Source: Methylovulum sp.
GTDB taxonomy: Bacteria; Pseudomonadota; Gammaproteobacteria; Methylococcales; Methylomonadaceae
Reading direction: 5' to 3'
NCBI RefSeq assembly: GCF_028687615.1
Contig: NZ_JAQTZU010000015.1
Span: 28,177-92,176, forward strand
DNA length: 64,000 bases
Shown: in pieces, positions 8,955 to 18,070 of the stretch
Position numbering within the stretch: the first letter of the stretch is position 1
Layout: every line of letters starts with the position of its first letter
The notes under the pieces: model-generated
Databases searched by the model: none
Told to the model about the DNA's origin: nothing
What the model saw: the letters and a program-made list of their open reading frames with translations, nothing else
Made by a program: the position numbers and the translations under genes

Positions 8955-9941
8955 TTAGCCTTCTAAAGTTGCCAAACGTTCAGCCAACAGCTTTTCTAAT
9001 GACTCTAAAGCCACTGTAAAGCCGTTGATACCTTCTGCCAATTTATCCGTCGCCATACGGTTTTCTTTATGCATTGCGTCAAACACTTCTTTGGTCATAT
9101 CGATTTTTTCGATGGACATCGTTGCCGCGTTTTCAGGATCTAACTTGCGTGGCAAATCACCTTCCGTCGCTTGCAATTCCGCCAAAATGGACGGTGCAAT
9201 GGTCAACAAATCACAACCTGCCAATTCAGTAATTTCACCGACGTTACGGAAGCTTGCGCCCATAACTTCAGTTTTATAACCAAACTTTTTGTAGTAGTTG
9301 TAAATTTCGGTCACAGACAATACGCCGGGATCTTCCGCTGATGGGTATGAATCGCGGCCAGTGTCCTTTTTGTACCAATCAAGGATACGGCCCACAAAAG
9401 GGGAGATCAACGTGATGCCATTTTCTGCACAAGCAATTGCCTGATGGATACCAAACAATAATGTCAGGTTACAATGGATGCCTTCTTTTTCTAAAACGGC
9501 TGCTGCTTGAATACCTTCCCAAGTCGAAGCAATCTTAATTAGCACCCGTTCACGGGAAACGCCTTGGGCTTCGTACATCTTAATTAGTTCCCGCCCCATG
9601 GCAATGCTAGCATCGGTATCATGGGAAAGCCGCGCATCCACTTCAGTAGATACTCGTCCAGGAATGACCTCCAGTATCTTGTGTCCGAAGGAAACAGCCA
9701 AACGCTCGAAAGCAAGGGAAACAACTTGAGCTGACACAGCATCAGCTCCTAAAGTCTCCCTTGCGCCTTTCAAAGTGCCATCAACAATATCCTGATACTG
9801 TGGCATTTGTGCAGCCGCAGTAATCAAAGAGGGGTTTGTTGTTGCATCTTGTGGTTTAAATGTTTCAATGGCCTGTATGTCGCCGGTATCTGCTACAACA
9901 ACAGTGACCTCTCTAAGTTGTTCAAGTAAATTTTTTGCCAT
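8955..9941 (-). CDS. tal: Transaldolase
   Basis: Transaldolase transfers a dihydroxyacetone unit between sugar phosphates and is needed to regenerate ribulose 5-phosphate in the RuMP cycle. The 328-residue protein is of the E. coli TalB type: DATTNPSLI near the N-terminus, Schiff-base Lys136 within [12 protein letters not shown], and NLTLLFG further on. It lies downstream of the repeat-motif protein gene and upstream of fba, all on the minus strand. A strong hairpin at 10031-10067 separates it from the upstream gene, so it may also have its own promoter. Confidence 0.96.
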   Translation of the reverse strand: MAKNLLEQLREVTVVVADTGDIQAIETFKPQDATTNPSLITAAAQMPQYQDIVDGTLKGARETLGADAVSAQVVSLAFERLAVSFGHKILEVIPGRVSTEVDARLSHDTDASIAMGRELIKMYEAQGVSRERVLIKIASTWEGIQAAAVLEKEGIHCNLTLLFGIHQAIACAENGITLISPFVGRILDWYKKDTGRDSYPSAEDPGVLSVTEIYNYYKKFGYKTEVMGASFRNVGEITELAGCDLLTIAPSILAELQATEGDLPRKLDPENAATMSIEKIDMTKEVFDAMHKENRMATDKLAEGINGFTVALESLEKLLAERLATLEG

Positions 9942-10030
9942 AACTAGTGCCTTCTCAAATAAAGTAAAAAAATTTTAAAACCGGATGGATGGTGCCTGCA
10001 ATTAAGCCAGTGCTAAATTCACATCTACAC

Positions 10031-10067
10031 AAACAATAAACAGCATCCAAGATGCTGTTTATTGTTT
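10031..10067 (-). terminator. Long hairpin between repeat-motif gene and tal
   Basis: A perfect 17-bp stem (arms 10031-10047 and 10051-10067) closes a three-base loop. The distal side on the minus strand is followed by only a short T-rich stretch. It may terminate or attenuate transcription from the upstream genes, or protect the processed messenger RNA. It lies 30 bases past the stop of the repeat-motif gene. Confidence 0.65.
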
Positions 10068-10096
10068 CCACTCATCAATCATCTGAAACTTAAAAA

Positions 10097-10909
10097 CTAG
10101 GCGCGATTCCTCATATATTTATCGACACCTGTTTCAATCATTTCAACTTTTTGTTTGTTTGCAAGTGTTTGCCGTGCCATATATTTAGTCACACGACTTA
10201 TTTTTGGCAAGCTTTCTTGACTTTGTAAGTATTTCGCAACCCCTGTCAATTCAGGTTTTGCCACAGATGGTTTTTTCATTTTAGCAAGCAAAGCCTGCTT
10301 TTTCATATACTTAGCAACTCTACTCAATTGTGGCAAGTTTTCCTGTTGCTTCAAATATTTTTCCACCCCAGTCAACTCAATATGCGCCACCACATGCTTT
10401 GTTTGTTTGGCAACGATGGCTTGTTTAGCCATATACTTGGCTACCTTAGTCGCTTTTGGCAAATTTTCTTGGTTTTTCAAATACTTTGCCACACCACTCA
10501 AAACCGGCTTTTCCTTTTGGTTGCTTAGATATTTAGCAACTCCTGTAACTTGTTTTTTACCAACTGCTTTAGGCGCGTTCTTTTCAGCCAACATTTTTTT
10601 CAGCATATATCGAGTCACACCACTTACAGGATTTTGCTGGTTTTTTTCCAGATACTTAGCTACGCCCGTAACCACTTGAGTATTTCTTTGATCTTCCAGT
10701 GATTCCGCCTCTTCTTTACTTGCCTCTAAAATTTTTCTCTGGCTTTCCAAATATCTTGCAACACCTGTCAAACCGCTAGCATCGCTAGAATAAATCGGCA
10801 ATACCATTTGGTTTTCTTCGTGAACCCTATCAACACTAGGTCTTTTCATAAAAAAGAATAAGCCAGCCACGGCAGGGAAAAAAGATCCGCTCAAGTAATT
10901 CTGATTCAT
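10097..10909 (-). CDS. Repeat protein with 11 [T/S]GVxKY[L/M]-type motifs, in RuMP cluster
   Basis: I do not recognise a named family. The 270-residue protein has a short hydrophobic stretch near its N-terminus (residues 9-21, AGLFFFM) followed by RP, then a highly charged, Lys/Gln-rich chain carrying 11 copies of a short motif: TGVARYL (48), TGVAKYL (81), SGVTRYM (96), TGVAKYL (122), SGVAKYL (138), TKVAKYM (153), TGVEKYL (180), SRVAKYM (196), TGVAKYL (222), SRVTKYM (238), TGVDKYM (260). From about residue 138 the copies alternate in pairs of two subtypes. The C-terminus TGVDKYMRNRA is nearly the same as that of the neighbour (10913-11611), three bases upstream. The regular short motifs and low-complexity linkers look like a multivalent binding chain. 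Position between transketolase and transaldolase suggests a role tied to the RuMP enzymes; this is inference. Confidence 0.85.
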   Translation of the reverse strand: MNQNYLSGSFFPAVAGLFFFMKRPSVDRVHEENQMVLPIYSSDASGLTGVARYLESQRKILEASKEEAESLEDQRNTQVVTGVAKYLEKNQQNPVSGVTRYMLKKMLAEKNAPKAVGKKQVTGVAKYLSNQKEKPVLSGVAKYLKNQENLPKATKVAKYMAKQAIVAKQTKHVVAHIELTGVEKYLKQQENLPQLSRVAKYMKKQALLAKMKKPSVAKPELTGVAKYLQSQESLPKISRVTKYMARQTLANKQKVEMIETGVDKYMRNRA

Positions 10910-10912
10910 TGA

Positions 10913-11611
10913 TTATCCCCGGTTACGCATATATTTTTCAACTCCGGTGGCTGCACCTGCGGCAGTCGATTTTGCTACCAACACTTGTTTTGCTATATAT
11001 TTGGCAACACCAGTAGAGGCAGAAACAGACTTGACTTGCTTGTCTAAATATCTTGAAACGCCTGTACCGGAAGCTTTATTTAAATATCTTGCAACACCTG
11101 TCAAACCGCCCTTATTTACTTGTACAGGAGACACTTTATTTTCAGTCTTTTTAGACCCGCATTTGAATTGATTTTTAAACAAAAAAGCCCCAACTAGACC
11201 TAGAGCAATAAGCCCGATCAAATACTTAGACTGTGAATTTGTTTTTGCAGGAACATCAGCAACATTTTCACTCGTTGGATTGGTTGAAATTTCCGTGCTA
11301 TCGCTATTGGACGTAGTTGACAAGGAAACGGATGGGGCAGCATTATGTTTATAATTAGGGTCACTATAAACAACTTGGGGTTCGAAATTTGCAGCAGGAT
11401 ATTTTGGATCTGCTTTAGATTCAGATGAAACCGCTTGCCCATCCGTTTTTGATGATGGGTTGTTTTTGGCAATATAGTCGTTATCTTGGTAAACGACTTG
11501 AGGTTCAAAATCTGCCGCTGGGTATTTTTGATCTGCACCCACTATCGGGCTAGCAATCAATAAAGTTGCAAACAAACCATTTATAAGATTATTTTTTTTC
11601 ACGTTGTTCAC
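10913..11611 (-). CDS. Membrane-anchored repeat protein with 4 TGVxKY motifs, in RuMP cluster
   Basis: Unrecognised 232-residue protein. Residues 1-26 look like a signal peptide (LFATLLIASPIVGA). The outer part holds two copies of a motif KYPAA[D/N]FEPQVVY (at 29 and 70) and a Ser/Thr/Asn-rich linker. A hydrophobic span at about 130-145 (YLIGLIALGLVGAFLF) is followed by a basic stretch, so the C-terminus should be cytoplasmic. That tail has four motifs: TGVARYL (171), TGVSRYL (183), TGVAKYI (200) and TGVEKYM (222), ending in RNRG. The same motif fills the next gene, three bases downstream. I infer an inner-membrane tether presenting the motif to the cytoplasm, with a periplasmic interaction segment. 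Confidence 0.85.
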   Translation of the reverse strand: MNNVKKNNLINGLFATLLIASPIVGADQKYPAADFEPQVVYQDNDYIAKNNPSSKTDGQAVSSESKADPKYPAANFEPQVVYSDPNYKHNAAPSVSLSTTSNSDSTEISTNPTSENVADVPAKTNSQSKYLIGLIALGLVGAFLFKNQFKCGSKKTENKVSPVQVNKGGLTGVARYLNKASGTGVSRYLDKQVKSVSASTGVAKYIAKQVLVAKSTAAGAATGVEKYMRNRG

Positions 11612-11715
11612 CTTTAAGTTGGAAGTTAGGGAGAGGGAAGATTAACAAAAAATCTCAAATTTATTCAAATTAACCATTCCTCTCCCAATTGTAAGCTAAG
11701 CAATTATCTATAATT

Positions 11716-13716
11716 TTAATTCTGAAATACCGCTTCTACATTTTTAACTACATTTTCAACAGTAAAACCGAACTCTTTAAATAGCAGGCCAGCAGGAGCT
11801 GATTCACCAAAATGGTCAATGCCCACAATTTTTCCATTAGTACCTACATATTTCCACCAACCATCAGTCACACCCGCTTCAACTGCCACACGTTTAGTGA
11901 CCGTGCTAGGCAAAACGGATTCACGGTATGCAGAATCTTGAGCATCAAAAATGTTGGTCGATGGCATAGAGACAACGCGAATATTTTTTCCAGAAGCTTT
12001 CAATTGCTCTGCGGCTTTTAACGCAAGCTCAACCTCAGAACCTGTAGCGATGATAATTGCATCCGCCACACCTTCACTATCAGCAACAATATAAGCACCA
12101 CGGGAAATAGCATCAATTTGCTCTTGATTGCGAGGAACGTGGGTTAAGTTCTGGCGCGAAAAAACCAATACGGAAGGACCATCTTTTCGCTCTATAGCTG
12201 ATCGCCAAGCAACTGATGTTTCGACCGCATCACATGGACGCCAAACTTGCATATTAGGTATTAACCGTAAAGTCGCAGTTTGCTCAATTGGTTGATGGGT
12301 AGGCCCGTCTTCACCTAAGCCAATAGAATCATGAGTATAGACAAAAATTGAACGAATCTTCATTAACGAAGCCATTCTCACTGCATTACGTGCATATTCA
12401 GAAAACATCAAGAAAGTTGCGCCGAATGGTATCAAACCACCATGTAAGGCCACACCATTCATAATTGCAGACATACCAAATTCACGCACACCATAATTGA
12501 CATAGTTAGCATCCGGCTTATTGGCCCGCATAGGTTTGTAACCTGACCATTCCGTCATGTTTGAGCAACCTAAATCCGCTGAACCACCAAATATTTCGGG
12601 TAATAATTTTGCGTAACCTTCTATCGCTGCTAGCGAAGATAATCGGGTAGCCGTCGTTTTAGCTTCATCGTTGACTGCACTTATAAATTTATTAGCACCT
12701 TCAGACCAATTTTCCGGCAATTCGCCTACCATACGGCGCTCATATTCGGCAGCTAATTCTGGATAAGCTTTTTTGTAAGCAGCAAATTTTTCATTCCAAT
12801 CTTGCTCGGCTTTAGTTCCTTTTACTTTGGCATCCCACCCAGCATAAACATGTGCAGGAATTTCAAACGAACCATAATCCCAACCTAATGCAGCCTTAGT
12901 CAGGTTAATTTCGGCATCGCCTAATGGTGCGCCATGACAAGCATGTGAACCCGATTTATTCGGTGAACCAAATCCAATAGTGGTTTTGCAACAAATCAGT
13001 GTAGGCTTATCGGTCATGACTTTCGCCAATTCGATAGCTTTAGATATTGCATGAGAATCGTGGCCATCTACATCGGCGATAACATGCCAACCATAAGACT
13101 CAAAGCGCATTGGCGTGTTATCGGTAAACCAGCCATCTACATGACCATCAATTGAAATGCCATTATCATCCCAAAAGGCGATAAGATTACCCAAACCCAG
13201 AGTTCCGGCTAACGAACAAGCTTCGTGCGAAATCCCTTCCATTAAGCAACCATCACCCATAAAAACATAGGTATGATGATTTACGATTTTATGTCCATCT
13301 TTATTGAATTGCGCGGCCAATGCTTTTTCGGCAATTGCCATACCAACGGCGTTGGTGATACCTTGCCCCAATGGGCCTGTTGTGGTTTCTACGCCAGGGG
13401 CGTATCCGTATTCTGGATGACCAGGGGTTTTAGAATGTAATTGACGAAAGTTTTTCAACTCTTCGATTGGCAGATCATATCCTGTGAGATGTAACAAAGA
13501 ATAAATCAGCATTGAGCCATGACCATTTGATAAAACAAAACGATCACGATTTGACCATTTTGGATTGGTCGGATTATGAGCCATGAAGTCATTCCAGAGA
13601 ACTTCGGCGATATCCGCCATGCCCATAGGAGCTCCTGGATGTCCAGAGTTTGCTTTTTGTACAGCATCCATGCTCAAAGCGCGTATGGCGTTCGCTAATT
13701 CTCGGCGCGAAGTCAT
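11716..13716 (-). CDS. tkt: Transketolase
   Basis: This thiamine-diphosphate enzyme transfers two-carbon units between sugar phosphates and regenerates the formaldehyde acceptor in the RuMP cycle. The 666-residue protein is full length, with N-terminal [15 protein letters not shown], the diphosphate-binding GDGCLMEG, and the glutamate-containing region [18 protein letters not shown]. An AAGGAG ribosome site precedes the ATG closely (CAT at 13714-13716). It follows phosphohexuloisomerase after 127 bases that include a hairpin, and precedes the two repeat-motif genes. Confidence 0.97.
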   Translation of the reverse strand: MTSRRELANAIRALSMDAVQKANSGHPGAPMGMADIAEVLWNDFMAHNPTNPKWSNRDRFVLSNGHGSMLIYSLLHLTGYDLPIEELKNFRQLHSKTPGHPEYGYAPGVETTTGPLGQGITNAVGMAIAEKALAAQFNKDGHKIVNHHTYVFMGDGCLMEGISHEACSLAGTLGLGNLIAFWDDNGISIDGHVDGWFTDNTPMRFESYGWHVIADVDGHDSHAISKAIELAKVMTDKPTLICCKTTIGFGSPNKSGSHACHGAPLGDAEINLTKAALGWDYGSFEIPAHVYAGWDAKVKGTKAEQDWNEKFAAYKKAYPELAAEYERRMVGELPENWSEGANKFISAVNDEAKTTATRLSSLAAIEGYAKLLPEIFGGSADLGCSNMTEWSGYKPMRANKPDANYVNYGVREFGMSAIMNGVALHGGLIPFGATFLMFSEYARNAVRMASLMKIRSIFVYTHDSIGLGEDGPTHQPIEQTATLRLIPNMQVWRPCDAVETSVAWRSAIERKDGPSVLVFSRQNLTHVPRNQEQIDAISRGAYIVADSEGVADAIIIATGSEVELALKAAEQLKASGKNIRVVSMPSTNIFDAQDSAYRESVLPSTVTKRVAVEAGVTDGWWKYVGTNGKIVGIDHFGESAPAGLLFKEFGFTVENVVKNVEAVFQN

Positions 13717-13807
13717 ATTGTTCTCCTTACTATTTTAATTACAAATTATTGACTATCATCTAAAGATGATTTGTCAGAAATATTTTTTTGTTATTATCGA
13801 AACGAAT

Positions 13808-13838
13808 AAGGAACGGGCTATTTAATAACCCGTTCCTT
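13808..13838 (-). terminator. Intrinsic hairpin after hpi
   Basis: A 13-bp stem with one mismatch (AAGGAACGGG arms) and a five-base loop lies six bases after the phosphohexuloisomerase stop. On the minus strand it is followed by TTATTCGTTT. It probably limits read-through from hps-hpi, giving the first two genes more transcript than transketolase. Confidence 0.65.
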
Positions 13839-13843
13839 AAGCA

Positions 13844-14377
13844 TTACTCTAAATTAGCGTGTCTTTCCCTCATCACTTCTTCTGGTATCCCTTTTTCATG
13901 AATTACATGAGAAATGGTTGCTTCCAAAAACAGTAATGTAGATAGTTCAAAAACAGTCCCCATTGGCATACCAAAAACTTTTCCATATTGTTCTGAACGA
14001 CCAATTTGAAATACTGCATCTGATAAGTCACCGATTGTGGATTCGCTTTTCGCAGAGATTAACACAATGTTGGCGCCTATTTTTTGGGCGCTCTTTGTAA
14101 ACGCAATCAATTGCTCAGTTTCCCCTGAACCAGAGATAATGATTAATAAATCACCGTTTTTTATGCTAGGCGTGACGATCTCACCCACGACACTTACATC
14201 GTAACCCGCATGTACCAATCTCATTGCAAAGAAGTTACCAACAAGCTTTGAACGCCCGGCACCTGCAATAAACACACGCTTGGCATTGTCTAGCAATTGC
14301 GTCAACTTTACATCATAGGTGTCATCTGTAGCTTCAAGAATGCTTGATATCTTTTCTACGACAAGTTGCTGATGCAT
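13844..14377 (-). CDS. hpi: 6-phospho-3-hexuloisomerase
   Basis: The enzyme converts hexulose 6-phosphate to fructose 6-phosphate, the second step of formaldehyde fixation by the RuMP cycle. The 177-residue protein is a single SIS (sugar isomerase) domain with AGAGRSKLVGNFFAMRL near residue 40 and the sugar-phosphate loop IISGSGETEQ. Length is typical. It follows hexulose-phosphate synthase after three bases, an arrangement that is diagnostic of RuMP assimilators. Confidence 0.95.
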   Translation of the reverse strand: MHQQLVVEKISSILEATDDTYDVKLTQLLDNAKRVFIAGAGRSKLVGNFFAMRLVHAGYDVSVVGEIVTPSIKNGDLLIIISGSGETEQLIAFTKSAQKIGANIVLISAKSESTIGDLSDAVFQIGRSEQYGKVFGMPMGTVFELSTLLFLEATISHVIHEKGIPEEVMRERHANLE

Positions 14378-14380
14378 TTA

Positions 14381-15028
14381 TTAAGCCTCTGTGGCATCAA
14401 CCAGTTCACGAATTTCGCGAGCAGCTTCAGCAGGAGATGGAGCACCATATATTGCAGCACCAACAACGATGATGTTAGCACCTGACTTAACAACGTCCTG
14501 AACTGTTGCGGCTTTGATACCACCAGCAACAGAAATTCTGACGTTCAAACCTAATCTGGCGATGTCGTTCAAATCAGAAAATGGAGTGTGACCAGCAGCT
14601 TGTGCGTCAAGGCCAGTATGGATACCCATAACGTGGGCACCTGCTTCAGCAGTTGCGCGTGCGCAAGCAACTTTGTCTTCTACATTGATTAAGTCGATTT
14701 GAGCTTCTGCACCGAAAGCATTTGCAGCTTTGATGACACCCATGCAGGTTGCCAATCCAGACACACCCAGCACTGTACAAATATCTGCACCAGCAGCATA
14801 AAATGGAGTAGCTTCATATTCGCCAGCATCCATAGTTTTCAGGTCAACTAAAATCAGTTTGTCCGGGAATTTTGCTCTCAGTGTTTTAACCAAGTTGACA
14901 CCGTTGTGTTTGATACATGGGGTTCCGATTTCAAAAATGTCAACGTGTGGTGCAACCTGCTCTGCAAGTGCAACTGTTGCGTCGAAATCTAATGAATCCA
15001 ATGCCATTTGAATTAATGGTCTAGCCAT
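14381..15028 (-). CDS. hps: 3-hexulose-6-phosphate synthase
   Basis: This enzyme condenses formaldehyde with ribulose 5-phosphate and is the entry point of the RuMP cycle. The 215 residues form an orotidine-decarboxylase-superfamily barrel, with D11 near the start (MALDSLDF) and the DxKxxD motif D62-L-K64-T-M-D67 that binds metal and substrate. GVSG and VAGGI phosphate-binding segments follow. A CGGAG ribosome site lies upstream of the ATG. It is first in the cluster hps-hpi-tkt-repeat proteins-tal-fba and places the host among RuMP methylotrophs. Confidence 0.97.
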   Translation of the reverse strand: MARPLIQMALDSLDFDATVALAEQVAPHVDIFEIGTPCIKHNGVNLVKTLRAKFPDKLILVDLKTMDAGEYEATPFYAAGADICTVLGVSGLATCMGVIKAANAFGAEAQIDLINVEDKVACARATAEAGAHVMGIHTGLDAQAAGHTPFSDLNDIARLGLNVRISVAGGIKAATVQDVVKSGANIIVVGAAIYGAPSPAEAAREIRELVDATEA

Positions 15029-15442
15029 GATATGTGCTCCGAAGGGTTATTAATAATTATTGTTGGTTGCATAATTGTTTTGCGGACGTAACTGTAAAGT
15101 AGAAAGGGGACGCCTGTCAATGCCCAATGCTTATTGGCTAATCCCTCCTCCTATCAGACAAATATTACCCCATAAAAATATCATAAAAAATTATATTGTT
15201 ATAATAAAAACACGATAAACATCCCCTCCTCCCTAAACTTTAAAATCAATGAACGCATAATAGCCATTCAAACTCGGTATTCATGGTAGCCATTGATTGG
15301 ATTATCGGTGGGATTTCCGTTTAAAACCCCATCTATTTGTTCATTAACATCTTAGGCATGTCATGCAAACAACAAACCTTTTATACTATCGTAAAAAACT
15401 TTAAACGCCCCCCATATTGAGACATTCCCTATTGAGATATTT
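15029..15442. other. Divergent intergenic region hps / HAD phosphatase
   Basis: These 414 bases separate the leftward RuMP cluster from the rightward phosphatase-dhaK genes. Apart from the candidate hps promoter, the region is AT-rich (notably 15150-15240) with no open frame that resembles a protein. It presumably carries promoters and regulatory sites for both directions. Confidence 0.5.
15070..15098 (-). promoter_or_regulatory. hps: Candidate sigma-70 promoter of hps
   Basis: On the minus strand TTTACA (15093-15098) and ATTATG (15070-15075) are separated by 17 bases, about 42 bases upstream of the hps start. The spacing is ideal and the -10 match moderate. Confidence 0.4.
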
Positions 15443-16276
15443 ATGGAACCATTTTTAAACGTTCGCGCCCTCATCATTGATATGGACGGCGTGTTATGGC
15501 ATGGCGACCAAGCCATACCCGGATTAACCACGTTTTTCGAAACGCTACGCAAACAAAAAATCCGCTTTATTCTCGCCACCAATAATGCCGGCATGACACC
15601 GGCACAATATGTGCTCAAACTTGCGAAAATGGGGGTGACCGTTACAGAAGATGAAATTCTCACTTCAGGCATTACTACCGCACTATATTTAAGCCAGCAT
15701 GAAAACCCGGCAACTACAAGGGTATTTGTCCTAGGTGAAGCCGGGGCAAGCGAACCGATAAAAAAATGCGGTTTCACCTTAACAGGCTTGTATGAGGTCA
15801 ATACCACCGCAACGCCTAACCAAGGTGCGGATATTGTCGTTTGCGGCAAAGACCAAACACTCACCTGGGATAAGCTGGCAACAGCAACCCTAAACATCCG
15901 TGCAGGGGCTAAGTTCATAGGCACCAATGCAGACACCACCCTACCTACAGAATACGGCATCACGCATGGCAACGGCGCGATTCTAGCCGCCCTGCAAGCG
16001 GCTACCGGTGTCATCCCGACCATCATTGGCAAACCTGAACCTATCATTTATCAACAAGCCATGGCATTGCTTGGTACGGACACATCCGAAACCATCGCCA
16101 TTGGTGACCGTCTGGAAACAGATATTCTGGGTGCGGTGCGTACCGGAATCCGTAGCCTGATGGTATTAACTGGCGTGTCCACCCAAGAAGATCTCAAGAC
16201 CTCGGACTACCAACCTACTTGGGTCATGGATGACATCCTCGCCGTCACGGCCGCATTGCAATCTTTGCCCCACTAA
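15443..16276 (+). CDS. HAD-IIA family sugar-phosphatase (NagD-like)
   Basis: This is a cytoplasmic phosphatase of the haloacid dehalogenase superfamily, subclass IIA. The nucleophile and acid/base are D13 and D15 in IIDMDGVLWHG, motif II is ATNN, and the C-terminal metal motif is AIGDRLETDILGA. The 277-residue length and internal cap domain are typical of NagD / phosphoglycolate phosphatase / p-nitrophenyl phosphatase relatives. Substrate cannot be read from sequence. It is followed after 20 bases by dhaK, so it may act on a triose or sugar phosphate in the same pathway. Confidence 0.88.
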   Translation: MEPFLNVRALIIDMDGVLWHGDQAIPGLTTFFETLRKQKIRFILATNNAGMTPAQYVLKLAKMGVTVTEDEILTSGITTALYLSQHENPATTRVFVLGEAGASEPIKKCGFTLTGLYEVNTTATPNQGADIVVCGKDQTLTWDKLATATLNIRAGAKFIGTNADTTLPTEYGITHGNGAILAALQAATGVIPTIIGKPEPIIYQQAMALLGTDTSETIAIGDRLETDILGAVRTGIRSLMVLTGVSTQEDLKTSDYQPTWVMDDILAVTAALQSLPH

Positions 16277-16296
16277 ACCAGAAAAGGCGGGTCGTT

Positions 16297-17286
16297 ATGA
16301 AAAAATTTATTAACTCTGTTGATACCCTGCTGGAGGAAAGCCTAAGCGGTTTTGCCAAAGCCCATGCAGATATTATCCAATTCAACGCACAACCGCATTT
16401 CATCAAACGCCGGCAACCGGCAACGTCCGGCAAAGTCGCATTAATTTCTGGCGGCGGCTCAGGCCACGAACCCTTGCATATTGGCTTTGTTGGTTCCGGT
16501 ATGCTGGATGCGGCCTGTCCGGGCCAAATTTTCACTTCCCCTACCCCCGATCAAATGCTGGCGGCGGCAGAGGCGGTGGACAATGGCGGCGGCGTATTGT
16601 TTATCGTCAAAAATTATGCCGGCGACATCATGAGTTTTGAAATTGCCACCGAAATGCTCAGTTGCCCAAACGCATCGGTCATCATCAACGACGATGTCTC
16701 GCTACCCAAAACCCACAGTACTGGAAGGCGTGGCGTCGCGGGTACTTTAATCGTCGAAAAAATGTTAGGCGCAGCAGCCGAAAAAGGTGCTGACCTGGCA
16801 AGCTGCAAAGCTTTAGGGGAAAAAATAAACCGTGGCAGCGCATCTATGGGCGTGGCACTCAGCAGTTGCACCGTACCCGCCTTGGGGCATCCAACGTTTG
16901 CCATTAATGATAAGGAAATGGAAATGGGGGTTGGCATACATGGAGAACGGGGCCTCGCCACTTTGCCGTTGACCAATGCCACTGAAATCGTAGAACATCT
17001 TGTCAACGCAATCAACGGGGATCTCAACCCCCAAAAAGGCCAATCCGCACTGCTGCATGTCAATGGTTTTGGCGCAACGCCATTGATGGAACTCTACCTG
17101 ATTTACGAATTGGCGGCGCGACACTGGCAAAACCAAGGCGTCAACATCGTGCGTTCTTTGGTGGGCAATTACACCACATCGCTGGATATGGCAGGCTGCT
17201 CAATCACACTGAGTGTATTGGACGATGAATTGCTTGGCTTATGGGATGCGCCCGTCCATACCGCAAACCTACGCTGGGCTTGCTGA
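16297..17286 (+). CDS. dhaK: Dihydroxyacetone kinase subunit DhaK
   Basis: DhaK binds dihydroxyacetone covalently and, with DhaL, phosphorylates it. The 329-residue protein has GGGSGHEPLH (H57), D110 in NYAGDIMSFE, and the covalent His215 in GVGIHGERG, matching E. coli H56, D109 and H218. In a RuMP organism it could recover dihydroxyacetone formed from formaldehyde by transketolase. The final codons overlap the 3' end of dhaL, which is on the other strand. Confidence 0.93.
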   Translation: MKKFINSVDTLLEESLSGFAKAHADIIQFNAQPHFIKRRQPATSGKVALISGGGSGHEPLHIGFVGSGMLDAACPGQIFTSPTPDQMLAAAEAVDNGGGVLFIVKNYAGDIMSFEIATEMLSCPNASVIINDDVSLPKTHSTGRRGVAGTLIVEKMLGAAAEKGADLASCKALGEKINRGSASMGVALSSCTVPALGHPTFAINDKEMEMGVGIHGERGLATLPLTNATEIVEHLVNAINGDLNPQKGQSALLHVNGFGATPLMELYLIYELAARHWQNQGVNIVRSLVGNYTTSLDMAGCSITLSVLDDELLGLWDAPVHTANLRWAC

Positions 17287-17907
17287 TAACACCGGGCATA
17301 TTGCACAGATGATCAGTTGTGAGGTCTTCGCACCTGCATCAATATGGCCAAGGGTACGCGCTTCCAAAAATGATGCCCGGCCTTTGGTCGCAACCATATC
17401 CCGCGTAGACTCCACACCCGCCAGCGCAACTTCCTGTACCGCCGCCAAAACTCCTGCAAGGGCTATATCTGCCTTAGCCGATGCCTGTAAATAATTGGCG
17501 ACCGGGACCAACACATCCAGCATTGTTTTTTCACCCGCATCGGATTTACCGCGCTGCTTCATCGACTCCACGCCTTGGTTAAAAATGGCGGCGAAACCGG
17601 CCGCATCCAATATCTGTCCTTTACCCGCTTTAGCCATCGCCACAAATAAAGTCCCCAACAAAGAACCCGACGCACCCCCCACGGTTGACATCAGTGTCAT
17701 GCCTATTTTTTGCCATGCCGCAACCCAGTCAAGCAGGACCAATTCATGGCGTTGCTCCATCAGGGCATGGATACCGCGTTGCAAGTTGACGACATGGTCG
17801 CCATCACCAATCGCCTGGTCGAGTGCCGTCACTTCCCCGGCATTTTGGTTGATAGCATCGGCAATGGCTTCAATCAATTGTGGCAATAACGCAGTGGCAT
17901 AAGTCAT
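17269..17907 (-). CDS. dhaL: Dihydroxyacetone kinase subunit DhaL (convergent with dhaK)
   Basis: DhaL carries the nucleotide used to phosphorylate DhaK-bound dihydroxyacetone. The three Mg-binding aspartates are present at D30, D35 and D37 (ALDQAIGDGDH), as is the GGASGSLLGTLF loop. The 212-residue length is normal. It faces dhaK tail to tail with an 18-base overlap, whereas the two subunits are normally adjacent in one operon. No dhaM-like phosphotransferase subunit lies in the window, so whether ADP or ATP is the bound nucleotide cannot be told. Confidence 0.93.
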   Translation of the reverse strand: MTYATALLPQLIEAIADAINQNAGEVTALDQAIGDGDHVVNLQRGIHALMEQRHELVLLDWVAAWQKIGMTLMSTVGGASGSLLGTLFVAMAKAGKGQILDAAGFAAIFNQGVESMKQRGKSDAGEKTMLDVLVPVANYLQASAKADIALAGVLAAVQEVALAGVESTRDMVATKGRASFLEARTLGHIDAGAKTSQLIICAICPVLSASPA

Positions 17908-17965
17908 GATGTTCCTCTTGGGATATTAAACAATTCAAAAAAATCAACCTAGCGGCTGGCGACAT

Positions 17966-18070
17966 TAAGGAATGTGCATGGAATAAATTCGCGGATAAAG
18001 ACCTGTCAGGTTTTCAAAACCTGACAGGTCTGACGAGCCGGTGCGGAAATTATTTCATGCTCGTTCCTAA
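17966..18070. repeat. Small inverted-repeat (MITE-like) element, copy A
   Basis: This element of about 105 bp has imperfect terminal inverted repeats (TAAGGAATGTGCATG...) and a central palindrome GACCTGTCAGG...CCTGACAGGTC. A second copy lies at 39991-40113 and a related central palindrome at 36584-36617. It occupies most of the dhaL/DUF815 gap and has no coding capacity. Confidence 0.75.

Noticed and set aside
15361..16047. 228-codon minus-strand frame opposite the HAD phosphatase gene
   Set aside because: It lies antisense to a clearly recognisable gene, and its composition (Val/Ser/Cys-rich) is that of a shadow frame.
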